DNA of 64,000 nucleotides from a bacterium HR15 (GTDB lineage: Bacteria; Armatimonadota; Fimbriimonadia; Fimbriimonadales; GBS-DC): contig BEHR01000006.1 in NCBI GenBank assembly GCA_002898555.1, forward strand, positions 38,258 through 102,257, in the 5' to 3' direction. Shown piece after piece: positions 17,294 to 26,669 of this stretch. The position numbers were made by a program, and so were the translations under genes. The number at the start of each line of letters is the position of its first letter. Within the stretch, counting starts at the first letter, position 1. The notes below the pieces were generated by a model. That model worked only from the letters and a program-made list of their open reading frames with translations. It was not told the origin of the DNA and searched no databases.

Positions 17294-18034
17294 TCACTCT
17301 TTCGGCATCTGGAACAGGGTATCCCTTAGCAGCACATTATGACGCACCTGCTGCACCGTGACGAGGGTTTCCACCCCTGCTGCCTGCTGACGAGTGCGGA
17401 AAGGATAATAAACGCCGTCTACCTTGCGATAATCCTCGAAAAGCTGGACCGTAGGCAGCTTGCCACCCTGCATCACGACCTCCATATCAACCCGACGAGT
17501 CAGGAACTGTTTCGTGTCGATGTAGAAGGTGATGGTCGTGCCATAGGTGGTCGTTGCGCGGATGACATAGGTCTGGAAGCTGCCCACTTTTTGCATGCCC
17601 TGCAGTTTCGGTGAGCGGACGAACTGTCGCCAACGGGCGGTAGCGGTATTGTCGGAGGTGTATTTCAGTTGCTCCAGCTCTGCGCCCTGCAGGCGACGCA
17701 GCCCCGTCAGCGGGCTTTTCTCCCAACCGCTTTTGCCATCGAACCCTTGACGAACTTCACCCACGCCCTGAATTGCCTGCACCACGAGCAACCTGTTGGG
17801 CGATTTCCAGTAGAGTTCGAAGTCGCCTCGAATCCCTTGCGCCGGCACGCTGATTTGCCCTTTCAGATGCCTCGTTTTGATGCGGGCGCGGACGGCAGAC
17901 GGGGCTTCGGTCTGCGATGCACGATCCAAAATCTGCTCAGCGGTTAACTTCGCGCCGGCACGCTGGCCTAACAACCCCATCGGGGCAATCAGCAACGCAA
18001 CTGCCAGCCCAGCAATAAAGCCCTGTGTTCTCAT
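17294..18034 (-). CDS. LolA-like periplasmic lipoprotein-sorting protein
   Basis: 246 residues with a signal peptide (about 1-23). The body has the LolA/LolB-type pattern: LTAEQILDRA, GDFELYWKSPNRLLV, FDGKSGWEKSP and a C-terminal VDGVYYPFRTR, as in outer-membrane lipoprotein carrier and DUF4292-like proteins. It probably binds a lipid or lipid-linked group in the periplasm. Its stop overlaps the alternative GTG start of the ABC ATPase. Confidence 0.7.
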   Translation of the reverse strand: MRTQGFIAGLAVALLIAPMGLLGQRAGAKLTAEQILDRASQTEAPSAVRARIKTRHLKGQISVPAQGIRGDFELYWKSPNRLLVVQAIQGVGEVRQGFDGKSGWEKSPLTGLRRLQGAELEQLKYTSDNTATARWRQFVRSPKLQGMQKVGSFQTYVIRATTTYGTTITFYIDTKQFLTRRVDMEVVMQGGKLPTVQLFEDYRKVDGVYYPFRTRQQAAGVETLVTVQQVRHNVLLRDTLFQMPKE

Positions 18035-18065
18035 CCGTGTTTCTCCTCGTCCGTTTTTTGGAGCC

Positions 18066-18965
18066 TTACAATTGTACCTGCTTAAGCATCGCCTCTATAG
18101 CCGTCTCCTCCTCGCTCAATTCGCCCACCCGATGCAGCGACCACCATTCTGTATGCTCCAGCATGGCGCCGGGCAACAAGCGTGTGAGCGGTGAGAGTGT
18201 TTCCAGCTCCAGCATCTCCGCGTTTGTAAATACCTCACAGTTGCAGCCGAAGTCGGGGTAAGAGGCATGAGGGTGGTGGTCGAACCGCTTCAGGAACAGT
18301 TCGCCATGCCGATAATACGCCATCCAGCCCTGTCGGTTCAGCACACCACATTTCTGGGGAGCTGTCATCGTAGGCTCCTGACGGAGCTGGATATAGTGAT
18401 TGCCCCATCGCCAGCGTGGGTCGCTCATGTCGGTGTACGCCCACAGCACCAGGGGACGCACAGGCAGCAGGGCTTCAGGATGGGGTTGAAACGGCTCTTG
18501 AGGAAGGATTGCCCTACCGCCAGGCGCCATCACACTTAATGCCCATGCCGCCAGTTCCACGCTCCACAAGTTATGATTAATGAGTCGATGCACGACCTCG
18601 ACCGCGCCTTTGCCCCAGCGGATTTCAATCTCCTTCTGGATCCCTGTGCGCGGTTCAGTGGGTTGCCGCAGGAGCAGGCGTTGCCCATCCCAGTCCCATT
18701 CGATGGGGTCGTTATCGGGCGCGTAGGTGCGAATGGGGTGTTCGGGGGCATGCCAGAGGCGGTGCCCACCATAGATGCGCCACTCGCTGCCACCCGTTTT
18801 GCCCTGCTGGTCGGGATGTTCCCAGAACAGGTTTTGCCCATTCACAAATCCGCACCGAATGATGCGTGGGCCAACCTGTGTTGTGGCGATTAGCTCCCAG
18901 TTCCCGTCGCTTACGCGCAGGCACTCTTGCCAGCCATGGTAAGGCATCACTTCGCAGTGCGGCAT
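18066..18965 (-). CDS. DUF4380-like protein (mutarotase-like fold)
   Basis: 299 residues, no signal peptide. Segments TQVGPRIIRCGFVNGQNLFWEHPDQ, YGGHRLWHAPE and LAAWALSVMAPGGRAILPQEP resemble DUF4380/aldose-1-epimerase-like beta-sandwich proteins, where G-R and H-x-W residues line a sugar pocket. A carbohydrate-related role is plausible but unproven. An internal ATG at 18947 is another possible start. Confidence 0.65.
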   Translation of the reverse strand: MPHCEVMPYHGWQECLRVSDGNWELIATTQVGPRIIRCGFVNGQNLFWEHPDQQGKTGGSEWRIYGGHRLWHAPEHPIRTYAPDNDPIEWDWDGQRLLLRQPTEPRTGIQKEIEIRWGKGAVEVVHRLINHNLWSVELAAWALSVMAPGGRAILPQEPFQPHPEALLPVRPLVLWAYTDMSDPRWRWGNHYIQLRQEPTMTAPQKCGVLNRQGWMAYYRHGELFLKRFDHHPHASYPDFGCNCEVFTNAEMLELETLSPLTRLLPGAMLEHTEWWSLHRVGELSEEETAIEAMLKQVQL

Positions 18966-18990
18966 GCTTTTCTGATTCGCTGTTTGTCTG

Positions 18991-19021
18991 TTTATTCCCG
19001 CTCAAACAGGGCACGGATGGT
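18991..19021. repeat. 31-bp direct repeat, copy 1
   Basis: Identical over 31 bases to 19810-19840. Copy 2 forms the last codons and stop of the sugar transferase gene (TIRALFERE-stop on the minus strand); this copy is therefore an orphan fragment of that gene end, on the other side of the MNT-HEPN pair. Confidence 0.9.
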
Positions 19022-19044
19022 GTCCCTGAATGCCTTTACACCAC

Positions 19045-19452
19045 CTAATTCGCTGAATTGGTTTCCTGATTTTGTTTCCATTGTTCGAGATACGCTGAGA
19101 CACTTTGCACGAACGCTTGCGCATCGATTAGAAGTTGCTGTACCTCATTCGGGTCAAGCATCAGACCTATTCCATAATCTCCGATGACTCGTTTGTCGTA
19201 GGCGTCGTTAAGAAGCCTTCCCATGCTTCTGGGGAAGATGCCAGCCCTTACAAAATGCTGACTAAACAGCGAGAGAACCCCCTTATGCGATGAGGCTGTT
19301 AATCCCTTGGTCAGGAGGGCGGCTTCCGCCATGAAAAACATGGCGTAATAGCAGCGTGAGGCACAGGAGTCATAATCGCCTATTTCGATGGCTTTTGTAG
19401 CAGTTGCTAAGAATCGCTGTGCCTTCTCCGATAAATCATCGATAGCTTTCAT
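19045..19452 (-). CDS. HEPN domain protein (toxin-like partner of MNT)
   Basis: 135 residues, all helical. The segment SCASRCYYAMFFMAEAALL and the four-helix length match the HEPN family (PF05168). The usual RNase motif Rx4-6H is not clear here, so activity may be reduced or the class may be of the non-RNase type. It is translated from an ATG overlapping the stop of the nucleotidyltransferase gene (ATGA), the standard order for MNT-HEPN pairs. Confidence 0.85.
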   Translation of the reverse strand: MKAIDDLSEKAQRFLATATKAIEIGDYDSCASRCYYAMFFMAEAALLTKGLTASSHKGVLSLFSQHFVRAGIFPRSMGRLLNDAYDKRVIGDYGIGLMLDPNEVQQLLIDAQAFVQSVSAYLEQWKQNQETNSAN

Positions 19453-19796
19453 ATCTTTATCGCTTCCTGACGCAGGTTGCGCAGGAATGCCGATTCGTTT
19501 GCTTCATAATACCGCTTTGGCAGGACAATGACCGAGACGAGTTCCCCCTGCTCTACCAGGATGTCGAAGAGCAGCTCGCTCAGGCTGGCTCGCACCTCGG
19601 AAGGGTTGAGGGTGTCATGGATTAGCACCAGCAGGTCGATGTCCGATTCTGGGCCTGCTTCACCGCGTGCATGAGAGCCATACAGCAGGATCGAATCGAC
19701 ACCCGTCCCGAAACGCTGGAACAGATGTGCCTTGATTCGTTCAGTGATTTGTCGAATCTCGGTTCTGTTTTTGTTACTCATCGCCATAGTGATCAT
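19449..19796 (-). CDS. Minimal nucleotidyltransferase (MNT), antitoxin-like
   Basis: 115 residues. The catalytic signature GSHARGEAGPESDIDLLV is complete, with the two Asp residues that bind metal. MNT proteins modify or neutralise the HEPN partner by nucleotide transfer. Three in-frame ATGs (19796, 19787, 19781) are possible starts. The pair lies between 31-bp direct repeats, suggesting transfer as a unit. Confidence 0.9.
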   Translation of the reverse strand: MITMAMSNKNRTEIRQITERIKAHLFQRFGTGVDSILLYGSHARGEAGPESDIDLLVLIHDTLNPSEVRASLSELLFDILVEQGELVSVIVLPKRYYEANESAFLRNLRQEAIKI

Positions 19797-19809
19797 ACCC
19801 GTTTGCTGA

Positions 19810-19840
19810 TTTATTCCCGCTCAAACAGGGCACGGATGGT
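19810..19840. repeat. 31-bp direct repeat, copy 2
   Basis: Identical to 18991-19021. This copy overlaps the 3' end of the sugar transferase gene. Similarity continues for about ten more bases to the left with small gaps (GTTTG-CTG). Confidence 0.9.
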
Positions 19841-20434
19841 ACGCACCAGCAGATAGAGGTCGAACGCGAGGCTGCGCCGTTGTACGTACTCCATATCGGA
19901 TGCCAGCTTGAGGGGTAGCAGGACTTCGCAGTAATATTTCTCCGGGTCAGGCTGTTGGGCGAGCAGAGCTTCCTCATGTCGGTAGCGGATTTGGGTCAGC
20001 CCAGTGATGCCTGGGGGCACGCTCAGCACGATATTGCGCAGTGTTGGTTCCCACAGCTGCACATACTTCTCCACTTCAGGGCGCGGTCCCACCAGGCTCA
20101 TCTCGCCTTTGAGTACATTCCAGAGCTGGGGCAGCTCGTCAAGTTTGGTTTTACGCAGGATCCTGCCGATGCGCGTGATACGGGGGTCGTGTTTGGTGGT
20201 AATTGCGCCGCCTCGCCGGGGTGCGTCCTGCATCATTGTGCGGAATTTCAACACTTTGAACTTGCGCCCGTGCTGCCCGACGCGTTCGTGCGCGAAAAAG
20301 ACGCTGCCTGGCGAGTCGAGCTTGATTGCCAGCGCGATGATGCCCATCAGGGGCAGCAGGAGCAGTAACCCCAGCCCTGCCACGATGATGTCCAAAGTGC
20401 GTTTGAGAACCTCATACACTATCAGGGTTGTCAC
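19811..20434 (-). CDS. Polyprenyl-phosphate sugar-phosphate transferase (initiating)
   Basis: 207 residues from GTG 20434, which has AGAAGG upstream; an ATG at 20464 would extend into the aminotransferase gene. One N-terminal membrane helix is followed by the PF02397 core: KLDSPGSVFFAHERVGQHG, FKVLKFRTM, LRKTKLDELPQLWNVLKGEMSLVGPRPEV. It transfers a sugar phosphate to undecaprenyl phosphate, starting polysaccharide repeat-unit synthesis. It is the last gene of the polysaccharide operon. Confidence 0.93.
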   Translation of the reverse strand: MTTLIVYEVLKRTLDIIVAGLGLLLLLPLMGIIALAIKLDSPGSVFFAHERVGQHGRKFKVLKFRTMMQDAPRRGGAITTKHDPRITRIGRILRKTKLDELPQLWNVLKGEMSLVGPRPEVEKYVQLWEPTLRNIVLSVPPGITGLTQIRYRHEEALLAQQPDPEKYYCEVLLPLKLASDMEYVQRRSLAFDLYLLVRTIRALFERE

Positions 20435-20438
20435 CGCG

Positions 20439-21611
20439 CTACCTTCTGAACCGCGCTCCGACATCATACACCGCCTCAATCACATCCGCCACATCTTGAT
20501 CGCTCATCGCAGGATAAAGAGGCAGCGAGAGCGTACGCTCGTAGTAATACTCCGCGTTTGGGAAATCACCTTGTCGCCAACCGTAGCGGGCATAGTGCGG
20601 ATGGTAGTGAATGGGGATAAAATGCACGCTGGTGCCAATGTTGCGTGCTTTTAATTCCTCGAGAAATTGTGCCCGATTGATACGGAGCGCGTCCAGGTTC
20701 AGCAGAATCGTGTAGAGATGCCACACATGGGTGCGGTCGGGGGGTAGGGTTAGTGGGAAGGGTATCAGGAAGTCCATTTCGGCAAAGGCGCGGTGATACT
20801 GCTCGGCGATTTGCTGACGACGCGCGTTGAGCGCGTCCAACTTACGCAGCTGGCAGAGACCCAGCGCTGCCTGAAGATCGGCCATGTTGTACTTGTAGCC
20901 CAGTGTCTGCACCTCATAGTACCAGGTGCCCGTTGCCATATAGCGTTTCCATGCGTCGCGGCTAATGCCGTGCAGGCTCAAAATGCGGCAGCGATCAGCG
21001 AAGGCGGGGTCGTGAGTCGTGATCATGCCGCCCTCGCCTGTGGTCAGATTCTTGGTCGCATAGAAGGAGAAGGCGGTCGCATGGGCAATCGCGCCGATCT
21101 TGCGCCCTTTATACTCGGCACCAACTGCATGGGCGGCATCTTCCAGAACCAACAGGTCATGCCGATGCGCGATCTCCATCAGCGTATCCATCTCGCAAGG
21201 CAGGCCGCCGTAATGTACGGGCAGAAGCACGCGTGTGCGCGGCGTAATGGCGTCCACGACGCGGTTCGGATCGATATTGGCGGTGGCGGGGTCGATATCG
21301 ACCAGCACAGGTGTCGCGCCCACATACTCAATCGCTTCGATAGTGGCGCAGAAAGTGAGCGGGGTGGTAATCACTTCGTCTCCTGGTCCGATGCCCCATG
21401 CTGCCAGCACGAGGTGCATCGCCGCCGTGCAGGAGTTGACCGCGACGGCATAAGGTGCACCCGTGTAGGCAGCGAACTCCTGTTCGAACTGCCGCACTTT
21501 GGGTCCCGTGGTCAACCAGCCGCTGCGCAACACCTCCAGCACAGCTTGCTCTTCCGCCTCATCAATAGAGGGTAACGCATAGGGCAAAAAGATCTTGCGT
21601 TTTGGAGTCAT
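20439..21611 (-). CDS. DegT/DnrJ/EryC1/StrS-family sugar aminotransferase
   Basis: 390 residues. The PLP lysine lies in SFYATKNLTTGEGG; FLPYALPSIDEAEEQAVLEVL and SGWLTTGPKV open the protein as in PglE/WecE/ArnB-type enzymes. It would aminate a nucleotide-linked keto sugar for the polysaccharide. Such enzymes can also be regulators or dehydratases, but the lysine favours aminotransferase. It overlaps or abuts the sugar transferase. Confidence 0.92.
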   Translation of the reverse strand: MTPKRKIFLPYALPSIDEAEEQAVLEVLRSGWLTTGPKVRQFEQEFAAYTGAPYAVAVNSCTAAMHLVLAAWGIGPGDEVITTPLTFCATIEAIEYVGATPVLVDIDPATANIDPNRVVDAITPRTRVLLPVHYGGLPCEMDTLMEIAHRHDLLVLEDAAHAVGAEYKGRKIGAIAHATAFSFYATKNLTTGEGGMITTHDPAFADRCRILSLHGISRDAWKRYMATGTWYYEVQTLGYKYNMADLQAALGLCQLRKLDALNARRQQIAEQYHRAFAEMDFLIPFPLTLPPDRTHVWHLYTILLNLDALRINRAQFLEELKARNIGTSVHFIPIHYHPHYARYGWRQGDFPNAEYYYERTLSLPLYPAMSDQDVADVIEAVYDVGARFRR

Positions 21612-21619
21612 AAGGTTCT

Positions 21620-22318
21620 CTACTGTTTATAGATCAAACCCATGTAATGAGTACATAGAAATGGGATAGCCTCTAATACCCAACAAAGCGGCCATGAGAT
21701 ACGCGCAAGGCGACGTGCTATAGGCGGCGCCAAAGTGATGCGTCTCAACTTGCATGGATGCCCGGGAAAAAGAGCGCGTATACGGGCACGAGTCATCCCA
21801 ATAGTATCAGGGTTTATCGGGTTAGTCCAGAAGTCGTACCAGAGTATTGCGCCGTCTGGTTTTAGCACCCGCATCACTTCTGCAGCGACTCGATGTTGCA
21901 TTTCTGAATCGAGAATGGAACTCATAATCATGAACATCAGCACGAGATCCCAGCTCTCGTCTTCGAAGGGTAAAATCTCAGCGCTGCCCACAATGAAACG
22001 AATGTTCGGGCTTACTTGTTGGGCGTGCTGAATATGCTCCTCCAGCAGGTCAATCCCGCAAAGGTTTTCAGGGCGAGCACCCAACAGCACCAATCTTCGC
22101 AGAACACTACCATCTCCACAGCCAACATCCAGAATGCGAATTTCTTGGAGTGTACGTGTCGGCGTAAGGAAGGTGCGGAGTATCCGAATCATGTACCTAT
22201 CACGCGAGGTCAGAAGATAGAATGCACCTATATCGAGTGGGTTATAAGTAGTTAACTTCATAACCTCGCGCCTCCTGTATACGGCACGGATTCGTTCTAC
22301 CTCTTGCCATTTCACCAT
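21620..22318 (-). CDS. Class I SAM-dependent methyltransferase
   Basis: 232 residues from ATG 22318, chosen because GGAGGG lies just upstream; ATG 22330 would skip it. Motif I is ILDVGCGDGSVLRRL, followed by GIDLLEEHI and LPFEDESWDLVLMFMIM, typical of Methyltransf_11/25. Likely modifies a sugar or lipid intermediate of the polysaccharide pathway. Confidence 0.87.
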   Translation of the reverse strand: MVKWQEVERIRAVYRRREVMKLTTYNPLDIGAFYLLTSRDRYMIRILRTFLTPTRTLQEIRILDVGCGDGSVLRRLVLLGARPENLCGIDLLEEHIQHAQQVSPNIRFIVGSAEILPFEDESWDLVLMFMIMSSILDSEMQHRVAAEVMRVLKPDGAILWYDFWTNPINPDTIGMTRARIRALFPGHPCKLRRITLAPPIARRLARISWPLCWVLEAIPFLCTHYMGLIYKQ

Positions 22319-22361
22319 TGTTCCCTCCATTGTGGAAGTTTACCCAAGTCGGACCTAACCC

Positions 22362-23507
22362 CTAACGAATGGGCTTCCATGCTGCCATGGATATTCCTTT
22401 TACTCCGAGCCATAAACCATGCAACATGGCTATCTGTGCTGTTAGATAATAGTAAAGAAAATGTATCAGAAAAGGAGCACGCTTCTTCAGTCTTGATTCA
22501 ATCAAATACCCCATGAGTGCTGATAGATACATACCTATTTGACCAATACCCAGCCACTTATACAAGTTGCTATCCGTTAGAAGCATCATATTAGTTAGCA
22601 ACATAACTGCTAAGAATATCCCATGCCCCCATCGCAGTAGGCGATGAGACCACATTTGAAGGGCAAAGAAACCGTACCTTACAGGATTAAGCAAAGCGCG
22701 CATCGCTGGATAATAGAGTATACTATATACGGCTCTACATACCATTCGCACGCGACGTCGCATCTCGCCTTCAACACTCTCTGTGCTGCGCAGCCATGCA
22801 ATTGCTTCTGGTTCAAACACGATTCGATGCCTTCGATAGACGACCAACAATGGTCTTACAAGATCCTCCTGCATCTCTGGTGGGATCGGCTCAAAGAGGT
22901 CTCGTCGGAGAGCATATAACGGCCCAAAAGCCCCCACAGGTGATGATAGACAGCTTTCTAATTCAAATAACTTCGTCTCATATCGCTGATACCAAGATTC
23001 GCCTCTATCATCAATATAGCATACTTTGCCAGCAACACATCCAACCGAAGAATCAGCAAAATGTTGCACCATCTTCCGCACCGCATCGGATTGCAGCAGA
23101 GCATCGGCATCTGTAAAGATGATGATCTCACCTTTTGCATGGCTTACAGCAACATTTTGGCAGTACGACTTACCTTTCCGCCCTTCCACTCGTATAAGCT
23201 GGACACCATCATCTGCGTAGCGGCGTACAATCTCATCCGTTCGATCTGTGGAGGCGTCCGAGAATACGATAACCTCAAGCTTTTCGCGAGGATAATTTAG
23301 CTGAAGGGCATTTTCTATTTTCTGGGCAATAGTGCCCTCTTCATTATAGGCAGCAATAATGATTGAAACACAAGGTTCGTATTGCGCATCTTTTTTGGAA
23401 GTTCGCTTAGCCATCGGTCGGAGTAGCCTCAGTAAGAGTAGGTATCCAACCTGAATGTACAAGGAGGTTCCTATTGATAACCAGAAAATAAACTCCACTC
23501 CCTTCAT
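22362..23507 (-). CDS. Family 2 glycosyltransferase, membrane type
   Basis: 381 residues. An N-terminal helix precedes the GT-A domain: VSIIIAAYNEEGTIAQKI, VIVFSDASTDRTDEI, metal-binding FTDADAL and the EDLVRPL region. Three or four C-terminal helices follow, as in BcsA/NodC-like enzymes. It adds sugars or polymerises at the membrane. Start ATG overlaps the stop of the polymerase gene. Confidence 0.9.
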   Translation of the reverse strand: MKGVEFIFWLSIGTSLYIQVGYLLLLRLLRPMAKRTSKKDAQYEPCVSIIIAAYNEEGTIAQKIENALQLNYPREKLEVIVFSDASTDRTDEIVRRYADDGVQLIRVEGRKGKSYCQNVAVSHAKGEIIIFTDADALLQSDAVRKMVQHFADSSVGCVAGKVCYIDDRGESWYQRYETKLFELESCLSSPVGAFGPLYALRRDLFEPIPPEMQEDLVRPLLVVYRRHRIVFEPEAIAWLRSTESVEGEMRRRVRMVCRAVYSILYYPAMRALLNPVRYGFFALQMWSHRLLRWGHGIFLAVMLLTNMMLLTDSNLYKWLGIGQIGMYLSALMGYLIESRLKKRAPFLIHFLYYYLTAQIAMLHGLWLGVKGISMAAWKPIR

Positions 23508-24823
23508 ATGCCTTGTCCCCTGCTGGTAAGTGATGCATGCATGCCAACAAATGTATGAAGCTTGGAAGTGCTGGGCGTTCTAATTCCGTTCACCAGTATA
23601 CCTATTACCATCCATGTAAAAGGGTGATACAATAATGAAAAAGAAAAGAACATTATAAGAAGCACAAACCAAGTATAGATCCATGGAAGCAGTTCACTGT
23701 TTGCAGACTTGATACAATTGAGGCAGAGAAGACTGACTAAGATTAAAATAGCTAACCATAAGGAGAATCCTGTCAGCCCTGTCTCGAACAGTGCATCCAA
23801 ATAGGTTGAATGACTGTATTTACCTCCCAACAGTAGCTCGGTGCTACGTAAGCCTGATCCCCATATAGGATTCCAGTCTTCTACGATTGCATGGTTGAGT
23901 ATATGCCAGCGTTCAAACCGGATGGTTTTCTCCGCCAGTTCGATACGCTTAGAAATGTATTCGGTATCGGTCCACAACACACTCACGCACAGAATTACCG
24001 ATATCATTAGTAAAGGCACAGTTATAATTCTGATGATATATTTCCGCAAGGCACGCGCACTCCACAGCATTGGTGTCAAAGCAAGCGAGGTAAATAGAAT
24101 TGCAATAAAGAAGCTGCGTGAGAGCGCCATCCCCACTGAAAGCGCTATCGGTAGCCAGAGTACTGTACTAAATCGTCCTCGTATTAGCCCGGTAATCAGC
24201 AAAGGTGTCATCCACAAAGAGTAAAAATTTGGATCCTTCGCCAGACCGATCAATCTTAGAACACCCCCTGAATCTAAATAATATCCTACGGAGGGATGCT
24301 GGAGATTAGAATTGGCTATTATCCTCTCGTATTGAGAAAGACCAGAAATATACAAGCCAATAGCAATTACGGCCAATCCTGCTCCCACCCAAAGCAGGTG
24401 CATGTTTATCTTATACAGATTGAGATCTTCAGAAGTAATTATCATAATGAGAACGCAGGTGTTTAACATCTGTATCAACACCATTGTTAATGCACGCTCT
24501 GGTAGCGGAGAGAACAGAGCACGAAAAGTAATCCATATTGTAAGAATTATTGATAAAATAAATATCATTTTTGATATACCAAATATGTTTGATATTTTAA
24601 TCGGAATATTTCTAATATAAAACCTAAATAATATCAAAAAAGCGAAAAAGACTATCACAATATCCCATATTGCAAGCGACAGTTCCCCTACTTGCACCAC
24701 ACCGATTCCATACAGATGGAATGCAATAAACAGTAGAATTACAAGCCACTCAGTAACACGAGTGCCCATGCGCTTGGAATAAGTTTTGCTGTCTACCTGA
24801 CTGAACGATGCTTTTAGTACCAT
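23504..24823 (-). CDS. O-antigen ligase/polymerase-like membrane protein (Wzy)
   Basis: 439 residues from ATG 24823, overlapping the end of the upstream glycosyltransferase gene; a longer open frame inside that gene is a shadow. About twelve hydrophobic segments and a large loop with WNPIWGSGLRSTELLLGGKYSHSTYLD, similar to the ligase/polymerase loop (H in YSHSTYLD). AT-richer than flanking chromosomal genes. Polymerase in a Wzx/Wzy pathway is the likely role. Confidence 0.82.
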   Translation of the reverse strand: MVLKASFSQVDSKTYSKRMGTRVTEWLVILLFIAFHLYGIGVVQVGELSLAIWDIVIVFFAFLILFRFYIRNIPIKISNIFGISKMIFILSIILTIWITFRALFSPLPERALTMVLIQMLNTCVLIMIITSEDLNLYKINMHLLWVGAGLAVIAIGLYISGLSQYERIIANSNLQHPSVGYYLDSGGVLRLIGLAKDPNFYSLWMTPLLITGLIRGRFSTVLWLPIALSVGMALSRSFFIAILFTSLALTPMLWSARALRKYIIRIITVPLLMISVILCVSVLWTDTEYISKRIELAEKTIRFERWHILNHAIVEDWNPIWGSGLRSTELLLGGKYSHSTYLDALFETGLTGFSLWLAILILVSLLCLNCIKSANSELLPWIYTWFVLLIMFFSFSLLYHPFTWMVIGILVNGIRTPSTSKLHTFVGMHASLTSRGQGI

Positions 24824-25728
24824 AAGCGTCCAAAGTGCTTTCGCAAGTAGTTCATAGCAGTGTGGTTTAAGACCTCTCGTGGAGTGCGTCGAGCTAATTG
24901 AATGCCGGCTGCAATACCTTTCATAAGCACCATTGGGCATCGTGCGCGCAAAGCCATGCTGGCATAAATCCAGAGCCAGACTGTCAGGTGTACCAATGCA
25001 TATCGCATTGGCAAATAGCGACATACAATATAAATGCGATTCTTAATATGATGGAAAAGCTCAGTACATAGATGGTTTTCTTGACCGACTACAGAGGGTT
25101 GGGGAAGATGATATACTACAATTGCCGGCTCATAGTAGATTTTCCACCCATATGCTATTGTACGATACGCCAAATCTAATTCTTCCTCACCAAACATCAA
25201 CTCAGAGTGATAACTTCCACAGGTTTCTATCACCTGCCTCCGAATCCCATGAGCACCGCCCAAGAAGTAGCTAACTAATTGAGCCTTTTCTTCAATGCCT
25301 GGGAATCTACGAAGTACCTTTCGAGGAAAAGGAACCTTCTTTATTTGCACACCATTACAGATTTCCAGAATCTTGCAAGCAACGATGCCAATCTCGGTGT
25401 ATTGAGTGAAGATCTGCGCTAATCGTGCAAGCGTTTCAGGGCTTTGTAATACAGCATCGTCATCCAGCACGAAAAAGATATCTCCTGTGGCATGTTGGAA
25501 TAGACGGTTCCGTCCTCCTGCAACTCCCAGCTGTTTCTCTGAACGAACAATTTGGACGCGTTTGTCCCCTATCTGTTGTAGAAGCCGAGGATAGGCTTCT
25601 GCGTTGTGCGAAGCATCATCCAAAATGACAACCTCAAATGGTTCGTATCCCTGCATTAGGACACTTTCGAGGCATTGCTGCAAAATGCCTGGACGATTAC
25701 GAGAGCCAATCAATACGGAGATCTTCAT
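24814..25728 (-). CDS. Family 2 glycosyltransferase
   Basis: 304 residues. SVLIGSRNRPGILQQCLESVL, VVILDDASHN and the metal-binding FFVLDDDAVL define the GT-A fold. GGAHGIRRQVIETCG and FGEEELDLAYR are typical acceptor-side segments. It transfers one sugar to the lipid-linked repeat unit at the cytoplasmic face. Overlaps both neighbours by a few bases. Confidence 0.92.
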   Translation of the reverse strand: MKISVLIGSRNRPGILQQCLESVLMQGYEPFEVVILDDASHNAEAYPRLLQQIGDKRVQIVRSEKQLGVAGGRNRLFQHATGDIFFVLDDDAVLQSPETLARLAQIFTQYTEIGIVACKILEICNGVQIKKVPFPRKVLRRFPGIEEKAQLVSYFLGGAHGIRRQVIETCGSYHSELMFGEEELDLAYRTIAYGWKIYYEPAIVVYHLPQPSVVGQENHLCTELFHHIKNRIYIVCRYLPMRYALVHLTVWLWIYASMALRARCPMVLMKGIAAGIQLARRTPREVLNHTAMNYLRKHFGRLWY

Positions 25729-26669
25729 GAGAATCCCTCCGAGTCAGCCGACAAAATGAGTGAGAAATTTTCTCTATAAAAATTTACACGATTATCATTT
25801 AGAAAATCAATGATACTAATCGTTTCTATTAGTCGCTTGCGAGGTGCTAAAAGGCGTCCCCAGTAGACCTCATCTTTTGAGCGCTGGATAGCGTATTTAA
25901 TCTCATACCCTAAGCAGCGCAGTCGCTCCAACAAGTTCCTGACTTCCGAAGGATCCATTAAGCTGCAGTGCAACTCCATACATATTATGGGGTGATACTG
26001 ATGCAATATACTTTGCATACCATGTACTGCGTGTGCCTCATACCCCTCGATATCCATGCGTATCAGATCCACCCTTGTTGCTAAGCGTGGTAGAATCACA
26101 TCCAGTGGATAAACAGGTACCTGTACCTTGCCAACAGGAGCACCATGTCTCACGAAAGAGTTCCAATTAGACTGCTCATAAAGAAAAAACTCCACCTCCT
26201 CTTGAACTGCTCCGATAGCATAAGGCATTGTCACAATATTAGTTAGTTGGTTTTGATGGATATTGTGCTGTAGAAGAGCATAGGTTTGCGGAGCTGGTTC
26301 AAAAGCAATAACCCGTCCTTGATCGCCCACACGCAACGCTATTTGAAGGGCATAGTAGCCAATATTGGCACCAATATCGACCACTGTCATTCCCTCTTGC
26401 ACGAGTTGAAGTAGCAATTGAGTAAACACTGGCTCATGTGTACCTTCTATTGCCAGTTCGCGTGAGATTCCCGTATCATTAGGACTCAGCGTAAGCTTAA
26501 GAGAACCAATATGGATTGTTAAGTTGGACTGTTTTATCAGACGAACCCAGTAGCGTCTGCGATACGCCTCTCTGCTACTCCACAGTAATCGACGCAAGCT
26601 TGCAGCCGCCACTCCTGTCAGCCCTTCATGTTGATAATAATCCAGCGCTTTTCGAATCATGTATAGCAT
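25725..26669 (-). CDS. FkbM family methyltransferase
   Basis: 314 residues. TVVDIGANIGYYALQIAL (motif I), VIAFEPAPQTYALLQHNI and LIRMDIEGYEAHAVHGM are the FkbM signature blocks. It would O-methylate a sugar residue. Stop and start overlap neighbours by one to four bases. Confidence 0.93.
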   Translation of the reverse strand: MLYMIRKALDYYQHEGLTGVAAASLRRLLWSSREAYRRRYWVRLIKQSNLTIHIGSLKLTLSPNDTGISRELAIEGTHEPVFTQLLLQLVQEGMTVVDIGANIGYYALQIALRVGDQGRVIAFEPAPQTYALLQHNIHQNQLTNIVTMPYAIGAVQEEVEFFLYEQSNWNSFVRHGAPVGKVQVPVYPLDVILPRLATRVDLIRMDIEGYEAHAVHGMQSILHQYHPIICMELHCSLMDPSEVRNLLERLRCLGYEIKYAIQRSKDEVYWGRLLAPRKRLIETISIIDFLNDNRVNFYRENFSLILSADSEGFS

